From JACRAO01 sp964490895 (GTDB lineage: Bacteria > Bdellovibrionota > UBA1018): a stretch of 51,371 nucleotides of DNA. How positions within the stretch are numbered: position 1 is the stretch's first letter; each line of letters starts with the position of its first letter. The position numbers and the translations under genes were made by a program. The stretch covers positions 1 through 51,371 of the forward strand of contig CAZBEI010000088.1 in NCBI GenBank assembly GCA_964490895.1, in the 5' to 3' direction. Below, piece by piece: positions 17,468-26,189 of the stretch. The notes below the pieces were generated by a model. The model searched no databases, had not been told where the DNA came from, and saw only the letters and a program-made list of their open reading frames with translations.

Positions 17468-18496
17468 CTAGTAAAAATTTAAATAAAAATGCCACAGTGA
17501 CCCCAGTCTCTTTTTGACTCCCAGGGCCTGCTTGTCCGATTTTATAGAGGTGTAAGTCTCGGTGAAAACATCTTTTAGAACCTCAAAAAAAACTTCGTCA
17601 TCATTGAAGGCGCGGGTGCGAGAATAGTTCTCAATTCCACTTTTGTGCGCGATTTTGGCATAGTATTGATCTAGTTCAAAAAGAGTTTCAATATTGTCAC
17701 TCACAAAACTGAGTGGAACGACAATGACGCTTTTTGTTTTAAGTGCTCCCAGGCGTTTTAACTCGTCTTCGACATAGGGTTTTACCCAGGGGATGGGCCC
17801 ATTTCTAGACTGAAATGCAAGAGACCATGGCTGCCTGAGCCCCGGGGTCACTGCGTTTAATGTTCTATTGGTATCTTTGAGATAAGGATCTCCTCGCTTT
17901 ACGATCGCTAAAGGCAGAGAGTGTGCAGAAAAAAGAATATGGAGTGGGGGCGACACACGCTCCAAAGCTTCGTCTATGGTTTTTTTTAGAAGCTGGATAT
18001 ACCTTGGGTGATCTGGCCAGTTTGTGATTTTAAGAACTTTGGGTTCCCAAGTCTGCTTTTTTAGAATCCGCTCGGCCTCCTTAAAGCAAGACCCGGTTGT
18101 GGTTGTCGAAAATTGTGGAAAAAGAGGGAAGAGCACAAGCTCTTGAGCGCCCCAGTTTCGCAGTTCGTCGAGTCCTTCTTCGATCGAGGGGGAACACGTG
18201 CGCATGCCGATCGAAATGTGCACTAGATCTCCATTTTGTTTAAGTTTATCAGCCAACCCTTGTGCCTGTAGTTTTGTCCAGTGGTATTGAGGCGATCCTC
18301 CTCCAATGGAGCGATAGCTTCGAATGGAAGAAGGACCTTTGATTTGTGTAATTAAAAAGGCGAGCAGTTTGCGCAGCGGGGAAGAAAGGCCAATCAAGAT
18401 GTCAGGGTCCGAGAAAAGTTGGTATAAAAAAGGTTTCACTTCTTTTAAGTTTCTCGGACCTCCTAGGTTGAGAAGTAAAATGCCTTTTTTTGTCAT
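17468..18496 (-). CDS. hemH: Ferrochelatase
   Basis: A protein of 342 aa. It inserts Fe2+ into protoporphyrin IX, the last haem step. Key features are the N-terminal LLLNLGGP, the catalytic histidine in FSAHSLPL, and the acidic partner in VSDNIETLFELD. A short tail after the family core (KKRLGSLWHFYL) has aromatic residues. The ATG overlaps the hemN stop by 4 bp, and it is the last gene of the nine-gene haem operon. No terminator was seen before the HD-GYP-like gene. Confidence 0.95.
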   Translation of the reverse strand: MTKKGILLLNLGGPRNLKEVKPFLYQLFSDPDILIGLSSPLRKLLAFLITQIKGPSSIRSYRSIGGGSPQYHWTKLQAQGLADKLKQNGDLVHISIGMRTCSPSIEEGLDELRNWGAQELVLFPLFPQFSTTTTGSCFKEAERILKKQTWEPKVLKITNWPDHPRYIQLLKKTIDEALERVSPPLHILFSAHSLPLAIVKRGDPYLKDTNRTLNAVTPGLRQPWSLAFQSRNGPIPWVKPYVEDELKRLGALKTKSVIVVPLSFVSDNIETLFELDQYYAKIAHKSGIENYSRTRAFNDDEVFFEVLKDVFTETYTSIKSDKQALGVKKRLGSLWHFYLNFY

Positions 18497-19866
18497 AGAG
18501 TTTTACTAAAAAGGGGGGTAGCATTAAGCCTAGCGGCATTAAGCCTAGAGTCATTAAGCCTAGCGTCGAAGGCCATGCAGATATTTCTTAAAAAAGGGCG
18601 CCCAGAGTCTGTGATATGACAAGATTTTTCTTTCAATGTGACGAGCGCGTCTCCGGATAGTTCAGACAAGTGCGAACTTATTTTTTCTAAATAATGAGTA
18701 TATAAATCTGGATTTTCCCAGCTGGTTTCAAATCGAGTCATCAGGTTTAAGATGTGCTGGCGTAGGATTTGATCCTCAGCGTTCAAAATATGTCCACGAA
18801 ATAGAGGGAGTTCTCCTTTTTCGACTCGGGCTTGATAAGCCTCCAAAAGTTTTTCATTTTGAGCAAAAATATTCCCACAATCTCCAATTGCAGAAACTCC
18901 TAGGCCAATCAAAGGCTCCACTCTGCTGGTGGTGTATCCCATAAAATTTCGGTGCAATGTTCCTTCTGTGTAGGATGTCCACAGGGCATCGCTTTGAAGT
19001 GAAAAGTGATCCATTCCGATTTCAAAGTAATGTGCTTTTTCTAAAAGGCTTCGTCCAAGTTCGTAAAGAGCACGTTTTATATCTCCTGTCGGAAGATCGG
19101 CCTCTGAAAAACGTCTCTGCGAAGGTTTTATCCAAGGCACATGGGCGTAGCTATAAAATGCGATCCGGTCTGGCCTAAGTCTTGTGACTGCTTCGATGGT
19201 TTGAGTGATGCTTTGATTGTTCTGAAAAGGTAAACCATAAATAAGATCATAATTGATGCTGGTAAACCCCTGTTCTCGGGCGGTTTCTGTAATTATTCGA
19301 ACCTCATTTTCAGATTGAGTTCGATGCACTATTTCCTGAACGTGTGGATCAAAATCCTGTATCCCAAGGCTGAGCCTTCGAAATCCAAGGCGTGCAAGGG
19401 TTTTTAGGTGTTCTTTTGTTGTGACTCTGGGGTCGGCTTCGATGGAGAACGAAGCCAGGCGTGAACACTCTGACTGCGAGAGTATTTCGCTCATGAGGTG
19501 ATCTAGCTCCTCTGGAGAGAGAAAGGTGGGAGTGCCTCCTCCGAGATGAATTTCGGATACAAGAATTTTCCTTCCAAGTTTTTCTGAATATATTTTAAAT
19601 TCTTTTAGTAAAGTTGCAATATACGGCGTGCTGACCTCTTTGTTTCGGGTGATCCGTGTGTTGCAGCCACAATAAGTGCAGAGGCTCTGACAAAAAGGGA
19701 TGTGGATATAAACAGCAGCTCCCACCCCTTTTTTGTGAGCTGCCTGCATGCTCTGCAAAATTCCAGAAATCCACTCAGCTTCTGTGGGTGTTTTTTCCCA
19801 ATAGGGAACAGTAGGGTAACTCGTGTAGCGTGGGCCTGGAGTGTTGTATTTTTTAAATAAGTTCAA
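18493..19866 (-). CDS. hemN: Oxygen-independent coproporphyrinogen III oxidase
   Basis: A protein of 457 aa. A radical SAM enzyme that decarboxylates coproporphyrinogen III to protoporphyrinogen IX. The cluster motif CQSLCTYCGC (C59, C63, C66, C68) has the extra cysteine characteristic of HemN, and GGGTPTF follows. The N-terminal KYNTPGPRYTSYPT is the substrate-closing segment of true HemN, distinguishing it from HemW. The last residues are a repeat (RLN units) encoded by a 15-bp tandem array. It overlaps hemE and hemH by 4 bp each. Confidence 0.96.
   Translation of the reverse strand: MNLFKKYNTPGPRYTSYPTVPYWEKTPTEAEWISGILQSMQAAHKKGVGAAVYIHIPFCQSLCTYCGCNTRITRNKEVSTPYIATLLKEFKIYSEKLGRKILVSEIHLGGGTPTFLSPEELDHLMSEILSQSECSRLASFSIEADPRVTTKEHLKTLARLGFRRLSLGIQDFDPHVQEIVHRTQSENEVRIITETAREQGFTSINYDLIYGLPFQNNQSITQTIEAVTRLRPDRIAFYSYAHVPWIKPSQRRFSEADLPTGDIKRALYELGRSLLEKAHYFEIGMDHFSLQSDALWTSYTEGTLHRNFMGYTTSRVEPLIGLGVSAIGDCGNIFAQNEKLLEAYQARVEKGELPLFRGHILNAEDQILRQHILNLMTRFETSWENPDLYTHYLEKISSHLSELSGDALVTLKEKSCHITDSGRPFLRNICMAFDARLNDSRLNAARLNATPLFSKTL
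18521..18565 (-). repeat. 15-bp tandem repeat at the hemN 3' end
   Basis: Three adjacent 15-bp units (gcattaagcctagcg, gcattaagcctagag, tcattaagcctagcg on the plus strand) encode the ARLND/SRLNA/ARLNA tail of HemN. The unit length preserves frame. Confidence 0.85.
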
Positions 19867-20900
19867 CTAAAAATCTCCCTTTGTAACTTTAAAAATAGAC
19901 GCACGTTGTTTACTGGAGTTCCGGGCAAAACACCATGCCCAAGTCCGCAAACCCAAGCGTTTCTTTGCGAAGAAGGGAGGGCTTTTATATTGAGAAAAAA
20001 AAGGCGAAGTTTTTTTTCTAGTTCTGGAGGATTTAAAAAAAGCCACTCAGGGTCTGTATTGCCCTGGATGGAGAGCTGGGCCGACCATTCCGAAAGAGTT
20101 TGAGAGAGATCTTGTTTCCAATCAATTCCTAAACAGTCTATGGGTAATTTTTTGAGATAAGACCAATGCCTGGGGTCTGTATCCTTAGAATAATAAATTA
20201 CAGGAGTGTTGGGACACTGGGATTTAAAGGAGAATAATAGCAGCTGGAGGGTTGGGATTATTTTATCACCATATTCGCTCGGACTGAGCGCGCCTGCGCA
20301 AGTGTCAAAAAGTGCAATGGTGTCTGCTCCAGATTGAGCCTGAAGAACCATATTTCCTAAAAGACAATCGAATAATTTTTCTACAAATCCATCATAGCGG
20401 CCGTCTCTCAAACCTAAAACGGCAGAATTGAGTTGCCCACGGTGGGAGCCCAAGGCGGCATAGCAAAAAAGTGTAAAAGGTGCTCCCACAAATCCAATCA
20501 GGGCTTTTTCAGGCGAAAGTCTTTTTTTGAGCAAGGTGAGTGCCTCGCCCTGAAAACTCATATGAGAAGCGATGCCTTTTTGGAGTTTGTTAAGATCAGA
20601 AAGCTTTGAGAGATGCCAAGCAAGCTTGGGACCTTCTTCGTATTTAAGACCCATTCCCATTGCTTCGAGTGGAAATAAGAGATCAGAAAATAAAATCGCA
20701 GCATCAAAGTCAAAATCATGGATAGGGCCTAACGTGACTTCGCAGGCTAGCTCTGGATTTTTGCACAGATCCATAAAGGAGTGTTCTTTCCGCAGTCTCT
20801 GGTAGTGTGAGTGGTAACGACCTGCCTGGCGCATAAACCAAACAGGGGGCCTGCTTTTGTTTTTTTTATGGAGTGCAGATTGTAATAAAGACTCACTCAT
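19863..20900 (-). CDS. hemE: Uroporphyrinogen decarboxylase
   Basis: A protein of 345 aa, typical length. It removes the four acetate carboxyls of uroporphyrinogen III. The signature PPVWFMRQAGRY (residues 18-29) includes the substrate-binding arginines. The catalytic aspartate region LFSDLLFPLEAMG and GHGVLPGTPVNNV near the end are both present. It has 4-bp overlaps with the response regulator gene upstream and hemN downstream. Confidence 0.96.
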   Translation of the reverse strand: MSESLLQSALHKKNKSRPPVWFMRQAGRYHSHYQRLRKEHSFMDLCKNPELACEVTLGPIHDFDFDAAILFSDLLFPLEAMGMGLKYEEGPKLAWHLSKLSDLNKLQKGIASHMSFQGEALTLLKKRLSPEKALIGFVGAPFTLFCYAALGSHRGQLNSAVLGLRDGRYDGFVEKLFDCLLGNMVLQAQSGADTIALFDTCAGALSPSEYGDKIIPTLQLLLFSFKSQCPNTPVIYYSKDTDPRHWSYLKKLPIDCLGIDWKQDLSQTLSEWSAQLSIQGNTDPEWLFLNPPELEKKLRLFFLNIKALPSSQRNAWVCGLGHGVLPGTPVNNVRLFLKLQREIFS

Positions 20901-21586
20901 GAGAGTCGATACCCAACCCCTCTCACGCTTTGAATAATACGTGGGTTTTCTGGATCGATTTCTACTAGGCGTCTGAGGCGCATGATAAAATTGTCAACCG
21001 TTCTGGAGCTTGGAAACTCGTCTTTAGACCAGATTTCGTCTAAAATCTGGTCTCGGCTCAAGACATTTTTTTTATTGAGGAGTAATAATTTTAAGAGAGC
21101 CCATTCTTTGTGAGTGAGGGCAAATGGGGTTCCATCGACTTCAGCTTCGAAGCGTCCAAAATGCACGCTTGCTTTTCCAATTCCAATAGGAGAGGGAAAA
21201 TCCTCTTTTTGAATGAGAGTGCGAGCACGTTTGAGGACATTTTTGACACGCAATAAGAATTCTTTGAGGTGAAAAGGTTTTATAATGTAGTCTTCCGCTC
21301 CCAACTCTAAACCATAGATTCTGTCTTCCGGGTTTCCAAAGGCGGTTAGAAATATGATCGAAGTTTGTTTGCTCGTCTGACGAATTTTTTTTGCAACCTC
21401 AAAGCCAGAATCATCGGGCAATCCTACATCTAAGATAGCCAGATCGAATTTTTGGCCCGAAATTTCAAGGCGTGCATCTCCACCGTTTGTACTCCAGCAG
21501 ATTTCGTAGCCTTCTTTGGCAAGGCATTCCATGAGGGTGGAGCCCACATTGCGTTCGTCTTCGACTAAAAGTATTTTAGGCTTCAC
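20897..21586 (-). CDS. OmpR/PhoB-family response regulator inside the haem operon
   Basis: A protein of 229 aa. The receiver domain has acidic pair ED at 10-11, phosphoacceptor D53 in ILDVGLPDDSGF, T80 and K102 in IIKPF. A winged-helix DNA-binding domain follows (ALTHKEWALLKLLL, SSRTVDNFIMRLRRL, RGVGYRL). It is encoded directly after its kinase with an 11-bp overlap and overlaps hemE by 4 bp, so it is made with the haem enzymes. OmpR/PhoB regulators bind 11-bp-spaced direct repeats, and one such repeat lies upstream of hemA at 27161-27178. Control of haem synthesis is a reasonable inference. Confidence 0.92.
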   Translation of the reverse strand: MKPKILLVEDERNVGSTLMECLAKEGYEICWSTNGGDARLEISGQKFDLAILDVGLPDDSGFEVAKKIRQTSKQTSIIFLTAFGNPEDRIYGLELGAEDYIIKPFHLKEFLLRVKNVLKRARTLIQKEDFPSPIGIGKASVHFGRFEAEVDGTPFALTHKEWALLKLLLLNKKNVLSRDQILDEIWSKDEFPSSRTVDNFIMRLRRLVEIDPENPRIIQSVRGVGYRLS

Positions 21587-22463
21587 CGTAGGGTGCCTCC
21601 TGAAAGTAAAGCATGGCTTCTAGACCTGGGTTTACATTAAAAATGGCTTGGCCTCCCATGCGTTGCATCAAAACTTGAATCAAATAAAGCCCTACCCCTG
21701 CGCCCTGAGAGTGAGGTCCTTTTTCAAAAAGTTGACCTAATTTTTTGGGGTCTCCCTGAACATATTTTCCATTGTCAAAGTATTGTAGAAGGACACCTTC
21801 TTTTGATTTTTTGACAACAACTTTTGCTTGAATTTTTTTTTGTTTTACATGTCTCAAAGAGTTTTCAATGAGATTTTTTAGGATCACTTGGAGAGCTGCT
21901 GGATCAGCTTTGATGGTGAGATCATGCGTGTCTGTTTCGATCTCAAGTGTATTTTTATAGGGATCAAGCATCCGTTCAATGTAGGGGCGGATCAGAACTG
22001 GCTGCGTGAAAACTCTTCCGCCTCCTTCCACACGAGCTAGTTCTAAGGTGCGTTCCACTTGAGATTCGAGTCGAAGGGTGTCCTCTAAAAGGCGTTTGAG
22101 AAGTGCTGGATTTTTTTCATCTTCTGACAAGGCTTCGGCTTGTAATCGAATACTGGTCAGAGGTGTACGTAGTTCGTGAGTGATCGAAGCAAAAAAAGCT
22201 TGAAGCGATTTTGATCTTTTGATGTCTCTCCAGTAATACCAAAAAAGCGCAGCGGTGCTAGCTGCGAGCAAGAGAAAAAAAGTAGCTCCTTCCCAATACA
22301 ACATTCGGTGGGTTCGCTGCAGTTCATTTAGAGTGAGACCTGGAAATTGGTTGGCATATTTTAAAATAAGGCTCCCCCACCAAAACCCCAGTGCTAAAAC
22401 CATTAAAAGCCACAAGAGCTGAACTCCAAGCATGAAACGCATTTTGTTTTTATGGGGAGTCAT
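21576..22463 (-). CDS. Sensor histidine kinase inside the haem operon
   Basis: A protein of 295 aa. Two membrane helices (about residues 9-33 and 58-76) are separated by only about 25 periplasmic residues, the architecture of intramembrane-sensing kinases with no real extracellular sensor domain. The phospho-accepting box is SITHELRTPLTS. The catalytic domain has the N-box LIENSLRH, a degenerate G1 box (DNGKYVQG in place of DxGxG) and a good G2 box GAGVGLYLI. The ATG overlaps the hemL stop by 4 bp. The stimulus is unknown. Haem or envelope status are guesses from context. Confidence 0.9.
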   Translation of the reverse strand: MTPHKNKMRFMLGVQLLWLLMVLALGFWWGSLILKYANQFPGLTLNELQRTHRMLYWEGATFFLLLAASTAALFWYYWRDIKRSKSLQAFFASITHELRTPLTSIRLQAEALSEDEKNPALLKRLLEDTLRLESQVERTLELARVEGGGRVFTQPVLIRPYIERMLDPYKNTLEIETDTHDLTIKADPAALQVILKNLIENSLRHVKQKKIQAKVVVKKSKEGVLLQYFDNGKYVQGDPKKLGQLFEKGPHSQGAGVGLYLIQVLMQRMGGQAIFNVNPGLEAMLYFQEAPYGEA

Positions 22464-23713
22464 GTGATGTGCTCCTTTAGAAATTTTTCGAATGCATGGG
22501 TCATTTTTTCGAGATCTGAAAGGGTATGGGCTGTAGATAAAAAACAGACTTCGACTCCACTTGGGGGTAGGTAGATTCCTTGCTCAAGTAAGGAGTGGAA
22601 AAGTTGGGGGTAGATTTTTTTTTGAGTGAGAGAGTTTGATCCAAAGTCTATCCAAAATAAAGAAGCCGCTTTTTCTACACGAAAGGGGAGGCCAAATGGG
22701 TGGAGTGCGAGTTTTTCGAGGGAGCAAGAAAGCTCTTCTGTGTATTTCTCCAAAAGAGGGTAGGGGTCTGTTCGGAGGAGTTTTTTGAGGGTCGCCACTC
22801 CAGCCGCCATGGCAATGGGGTTAGCACTCAGAGTTCCTGCTTGGTAGACATTGCCCAGTGGAGCGACTAAATCCATGAGCTCTTTTTTCCCACCAAAAGC
22901 ACCCACGGGGAATCCCCCTCCAATAATTTTTCCATAGGTCACCAAATCTGGCTTGAGTTCCATTTTCCCGGCCATCCCTGTAAATCCTACACGGAAACCA
23001 GTAATGACTTCGTCAAAGATCACTAGAGTGCCCGAAGCGTGGGCGATTTTAATGAGTGTGGGGAGAAAATCAGGAGCTTGTAACAAGAGACCATTGTTTG
23101 CTGGGATGGGTTCTATAATGACGGCAGCAATTTCCTTCCCGTGGTGTGAAAAAATTTCTTCGAGTGCTAAAAGGTTGTTGAGGGGAGCGACAATGGTTTC
23201 GGAGGCCACAGCGCTCGAAATACCTGACCCCAAGCCTGCCTTGACTAACGCATTGATTAACATGGAATCGACATGTCCATGATAACAGCCATCGAATTTG
23301 ACAATTTTGTCTCTCCCTGTTGCCGCACGAGCAACTCTGAGAGCAGACATCACAGCCTCTGTGCCAGAATTGACAAACCTTATTTTTTCTATCCATGGGA
23401 TTGAGTCGCAGATCAGCTCTGCGAGTGTGAGGGAGGCCTCTTCGGCAGTTCCGTACGACCACCCTTTTGTCATCGCATTTCGGACGGCCATCTCAATTTC
23501 TTCGTCTTTGTGTCCAAAAATTAAAGGCCCAAATGCCATACAAAAATCAATATATCGATTGCCATCTACATCTTTGATTTCTGCTCCGCGAGCCTCGCAA
23601 ATAAACCGAGGCACTCCTCCTACACTACGAAAAGAACGGACAGGGGAGTGGACTCCTCCTGGACTGACACGTTTTGAGCGTTCAAATAAACTCTCAGAGT
23701 TTAAATATTTCAC
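22460..23713 (-). CDS. hemL: Glutamate-1-semialdehyde 2,1-aminomutase
   Basis: A protein of 417 aa. A PLP-dependent aminomutase forming 5-aminolevulinate from the product of HemA. Motifs include SPVRSFRSVGG near the N-terminus, RFVNSGTEAVMSALRVARA, FDEVITGFRVG and the PLP-binding lysine in VTYGKIIGGGFPVGAFGG. With the divergent HemA upstream this defines the C5 pathway. It has 4-bp overlaps with hemB and with the kinase gene. Confidence 0.96.
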   Translation of the reverse strand: MKYLNSESLFERSKRVSPGGVHSPVRSFRSVGGVPRFICEARGAEIKDVDGNRYIDFCMAFGPLIFGHKDEEIEMAVRNAMTKGWSYGTAEEASLTLAELICDSIPWIEKIRFVNSGTEAVMSALRVARAATGRDKIVKFDGCYHGHVDSMLINALVKAGLGSGISSAVASETIVAPLNNLLALEEIFSHHGKEIAAVIIEPIPANNGLLLQAPDFLPTLIKIAHASGTLVIFDEVITGFRVGFTGMAGKMELKPDLVTYGKIIGGGFPVGAFGGKKELMDLVAPLGNVYQAGTLSANPIAMAAGVATLKKLLRTDPYPLLEKYTEELSCSLEKLALHPFGLPFRVEKAASLFWIDFGSNSLTQKKIYPQLFHSLLEQGIYLPPSGVEVCFLSTAHTLSDLEKMTHAFEKFLKEHIT

Positions 23714-24708
23714 TCAAACTCCTTTAGCCAGTGGCGGGCATGGCGTGCGCCGTAGGTGATGATCATCGCAGCTCCTGCTCGTACAAAAGCACTCCAGGCT
23801 TCAATATGGGCGCTCGGGCCATGTGCGAGTCCTTCGCGAGCTAATAACTCTAGTGCAGCATATTCGCCGCTCACTTCGTAAACAGCCCAGGGTTTTTTAA
23901 TTTCTTTCGAAAGAGTTGCTAAAACATCTAAGTAAGGGAGTCCAGGTTTGACCATCAGGATGTCAGCTCCCTCCTCAGCGTCTCGCAGCGAAGAAGCAAG
24001 CGCGTCTCCGGGGCGCAATGAATCAATTTGGTAACTGGCTCGGTCTTTGAGTGAGCATTCTCCTTTTGGAGAGGAGTCCGCGGCAATTCGAAAAGGTCCG
24101 TAAAATCGAGAATTAAATTTTGCAGAGTAGCTCATGATGAGTGTGCGGTCTAAGTCGGCTTGATTGAGCGAAGCTCGGATGGCTGCAACACGAGAATCCA
24201 TCATGTCGCTTGGCGCTACGCAATTGGCTCCTGCTTGGGCATACAAAGTAGCGCATCGAGCAAGTTCTTGAACTGTTTTTCCATTTTCAACATGGTCCGC
24301 CTGTTCGTTTAAGATCCCGCATTGGCCATGGGTGGTAAATGAACACAGACAGACATCTAGAGCTAGAAATAAATCTTTTCCAAAGCGGTTTTTGAGATTT
24401 TGAATTTGGTTCACTGCAAAATTAAAATCAAAATTCTCTGCTCTTTTTATAGTTGGGACACTAAAAAGAAGAAATTTTCGAACGCCTGCTTCGAGGTCTG
24501 ATTCCACTTGCTTGATCAAACTTTCTGGGGTTTCTCGGAATACGCCAGTGAGTCCGGCAATGGGTTGCCTTTTTGAAATACCTTCGACTACAAAAAGGGG
24601 TTGGATCATTTGCAAATGGGAAAGGCGAACCTCTTGAGTGAGTTCTCGGATTTCTTTGCTTTGCCTTAAGCGGCGCAAAGTGAGGTGAGCCATTTTTATT
24701 TCAGCCAT
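23710..24708 (-). CDS. hemB: Porphobilinogen synthase (5-aminolevulinate dehydratase)
   Basis: About 332 aa from ATG at 24708, which has gaggag 8 nt upstream. GTG 24717 and ATG 24693 are alternatives. It condenses two aminolevulinates to porphobilinogen. The catalytic lysines are in SYSAKFNSRFYGPFR and ILMVKPGLPYLD. A cysteine-rich metal site (ALDVCLCSFTTHGQCG) indicates a zinc-type enzyme. It overlaps the hemCD gene by 13 bp and hemL by 4 bp. Confidence 0.96.
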   Translation of the reverse strand: MAEIKMAHLTLRRLRQSKEIRELTQEVRLSHLQMIQPLFVVEGISKRQPIAGLTGVFRETPESLIKQVESDLEAGVRKFLLFSVPTIKRAENFDFNFAVNQIQNLKNRFGKDLFLALDVCLCSFTTHGQCGILNEQADHVENGKTVQELARCATLYAQAGANCVAPSDMMDSRVAAIRASLNQADLDRTLIMSYSAKFNSRFYGPFRIAADSSPKGECSLKDRASYQIDSLRPGDALASSLRDAEEGADILMVKPGLPYLDVLATLSKEIKKPWAVYEVSGEYAALELLAREGLAHGPSAHIEAWSAFVRAGAAMIITYGARHARHWLKEFE

Positions 24709-26189
24709 TTTTTCCACTCCTCATGTGATGGGAAAACTACACTATTTATTTGATTTTGTCTCAAAAACTCTGCTGTTTTCCCTGGGCCAGAGGCGTGATG
24801 GGCGCTTGTGGGAAGGTATTCTTTTAAGATTTCGAATTGAGAGCTACTATTCCAGTAAAAATGGGTATAATGCTTGAGATCATTTTTAGAGGTATCTCGA
24901 TCTTTTTTTTCTATTTGGTACGTGGCAATGACTGTGCCTTCAGTCCAAGAGTTTTTTGCGTCTTCGTGAGTTAAGATTTTCCAGTCTCTTAAGTCAGGCA
25001 GTCCCAGCACCGGTTCGTGCAAAACTGGAGCAAGTTCGCTAAATCCAAGCGCCTCAGCGCAGCCCTCAACCCATACTCCAAGTTTTGCGAGGCGGAACCA
25101 GCTTGAGACTCCAGAGGTCCACACCCGAGAATTTTCAAGACTCTTTGCCCATGTTTCGGGGAGAGCTCGAGAGTGAGCAATAAAAACTGCGGTGTTTGAA
25201 GATGAGGGTTTTGGATCTATGTTTATTTGAATTCGGGCATTGCTCAAGAGTGAACCATCCCAGGGCCTTATGGGCCGAGAGGGGTTTGGAGGAGCGTTCC
25301 AGCGGAGTTCTTCTACAAAATCTCCATCTTCTTTTTTCCCTCGAATATAAAAAAGAGGGTCTAGCTGAGAAGTTCTGATAGAGGTTGCCCCAAATTTTTG
25401 GTGGCATCCTCCGCCCCATTGACCGAGTAAATTTCGCTCTCGCTTAACGTGGAGAGCAGTTTCAGAGTCATGGAGACGACCTAAAATCTCACGTAATTTT
25501 AAATCATCAGCTCGGCATTCTATGGCTAGTGCGCCTTGTCCTGGAGCTGTTGGGCACTCTCTTAAGGGCAAGACCATCCATTTTAGATTTTTGAGTGAGG
25601 CTCGAAAGCTTGGGAGGCGTGCAAGTCTAATCACCCCTGCAAATGCTAAAACTACAGCGTCGAGATATTTCACGTTTGACTCATCCTCTTCAAAAAGGCG
25701 GTCTATGCGAGAGTTGACATTTCCGCGGATCTCTAAAAAAACGAGACTTAAATTTTCAATTTGAGGAAGCGCTTTTTCTAAAAAACAGGGGATGTTTTCT
25801 AGCCGTCTTGGAGAAGAAGTGCCTATTTTGATGATTTTTTTGGACCTTATTTTTTCTATTATTTTCGGTCCAAATAAGATGATATCTCGTGGATTTTCGC
25901 GCTCGGGGATGGCGGCGCAGACGAGCCCTGGAGGACGCTCTAGGCTTAAGTCTTTGAGGGAGTGGACATTAAAATCTACAGAGCCTGATTGCAAGGCCTC
26001 GTCTAACTCTGCCACAAAAAATTCTTTTCCTTGAACTAAGGAGAGTGGAGTATTTTGAATTTGATCCCCCCGGGTGTCGATGCCTTGAAGTTTGACATTG
26101 ATATCAGGGAAAAAACGGTTTATTTTGTCGATCACCCACTTGCTTTGTGCCTGTGCAAGTTGCGATCGACGGGTCCCTAGTTTATACAT
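24696..26189 (-). CDS. hemC: Porphobilinogen deaminase fused to a uroporphyrinogen-III synthase-like domain
   Basis: About 497 aa from ATG at 26189. This start aligns with the usual HemC N-terminus (YKLGTRRSQLAQAQSKWV); a longer frame to 26252 runs deep into hemA. Residues 1-310 are HemC, with catalytic Asp in FNVHSLKDL, substrate arginines in GTSSPRR and REIRGNVNSR, and the dipyrromethane-binding Cys262 in GGGCHQKFG. The remaining roughly 185 residues look like a shortened HemD (NSSSQFEILKEYLP, ASGPGKTAEFLR, VVFPSHEEW). No separate hemD lies in the operon, which supports a bifunctional HemCD. HemD is poorly conserved, so that half is less certain. Confidence 0.9.
   Translation of the reverse strand: MYKLGTRRSQLAQAQSKWVIDKINRFFPDINVKLQGIDTRGDQIQNTPLSLVQGKEFFVAELDEALQSGSVDFNVHSLKDLSLERPPGLVCAAIPERENPRDIILFGPKIIEKIRSKKIIKIGTSSPRRLENIPCFLEKALPQIENLSLVFLEIRGNVNSRIDRLFEEDESNVKYLDAVVLAFAGVIRLARLPSFRASLKNLKWMVLPLRECPTAPGQGALAIECRADDLKLREILGRLHDSETALHVKRERNLLGQWGGGCHQKFGATSIRTSQLDPLFYIRGKKEDGDFVEELRWNAPPNPSRPIRPWDGSLLSNARIQINIDPKPSSSNTAVFIAHSRALPETWAKSLENSRVWTSGVSSWFRLAKLGVWVEGCAEALGFSELAPVLHEPVLGLPDLRDWKILTHEDAKNSWTEGTVIATYQIEKKDRDTSKNDLKHYTHFYWNSSSQFEILKEYLPTSAHHASGPGKTAEFLRQNQINSVVFPSHEEWKKWLK

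Noticed and set aside
18521..18565. Short repeat array considered as CRISPR-like
   Set aside because: Units are directly adjacent with no spacers, keep the reading frame of hemN, and no cas genes are present.
23070..23759. Overlapping open frames on both strands within hemL and hemB
   Set aside because: hemL and hemB are unambiguous by catalytic motifs, and the other frames give Cys/Arg-rich products without known motifs.
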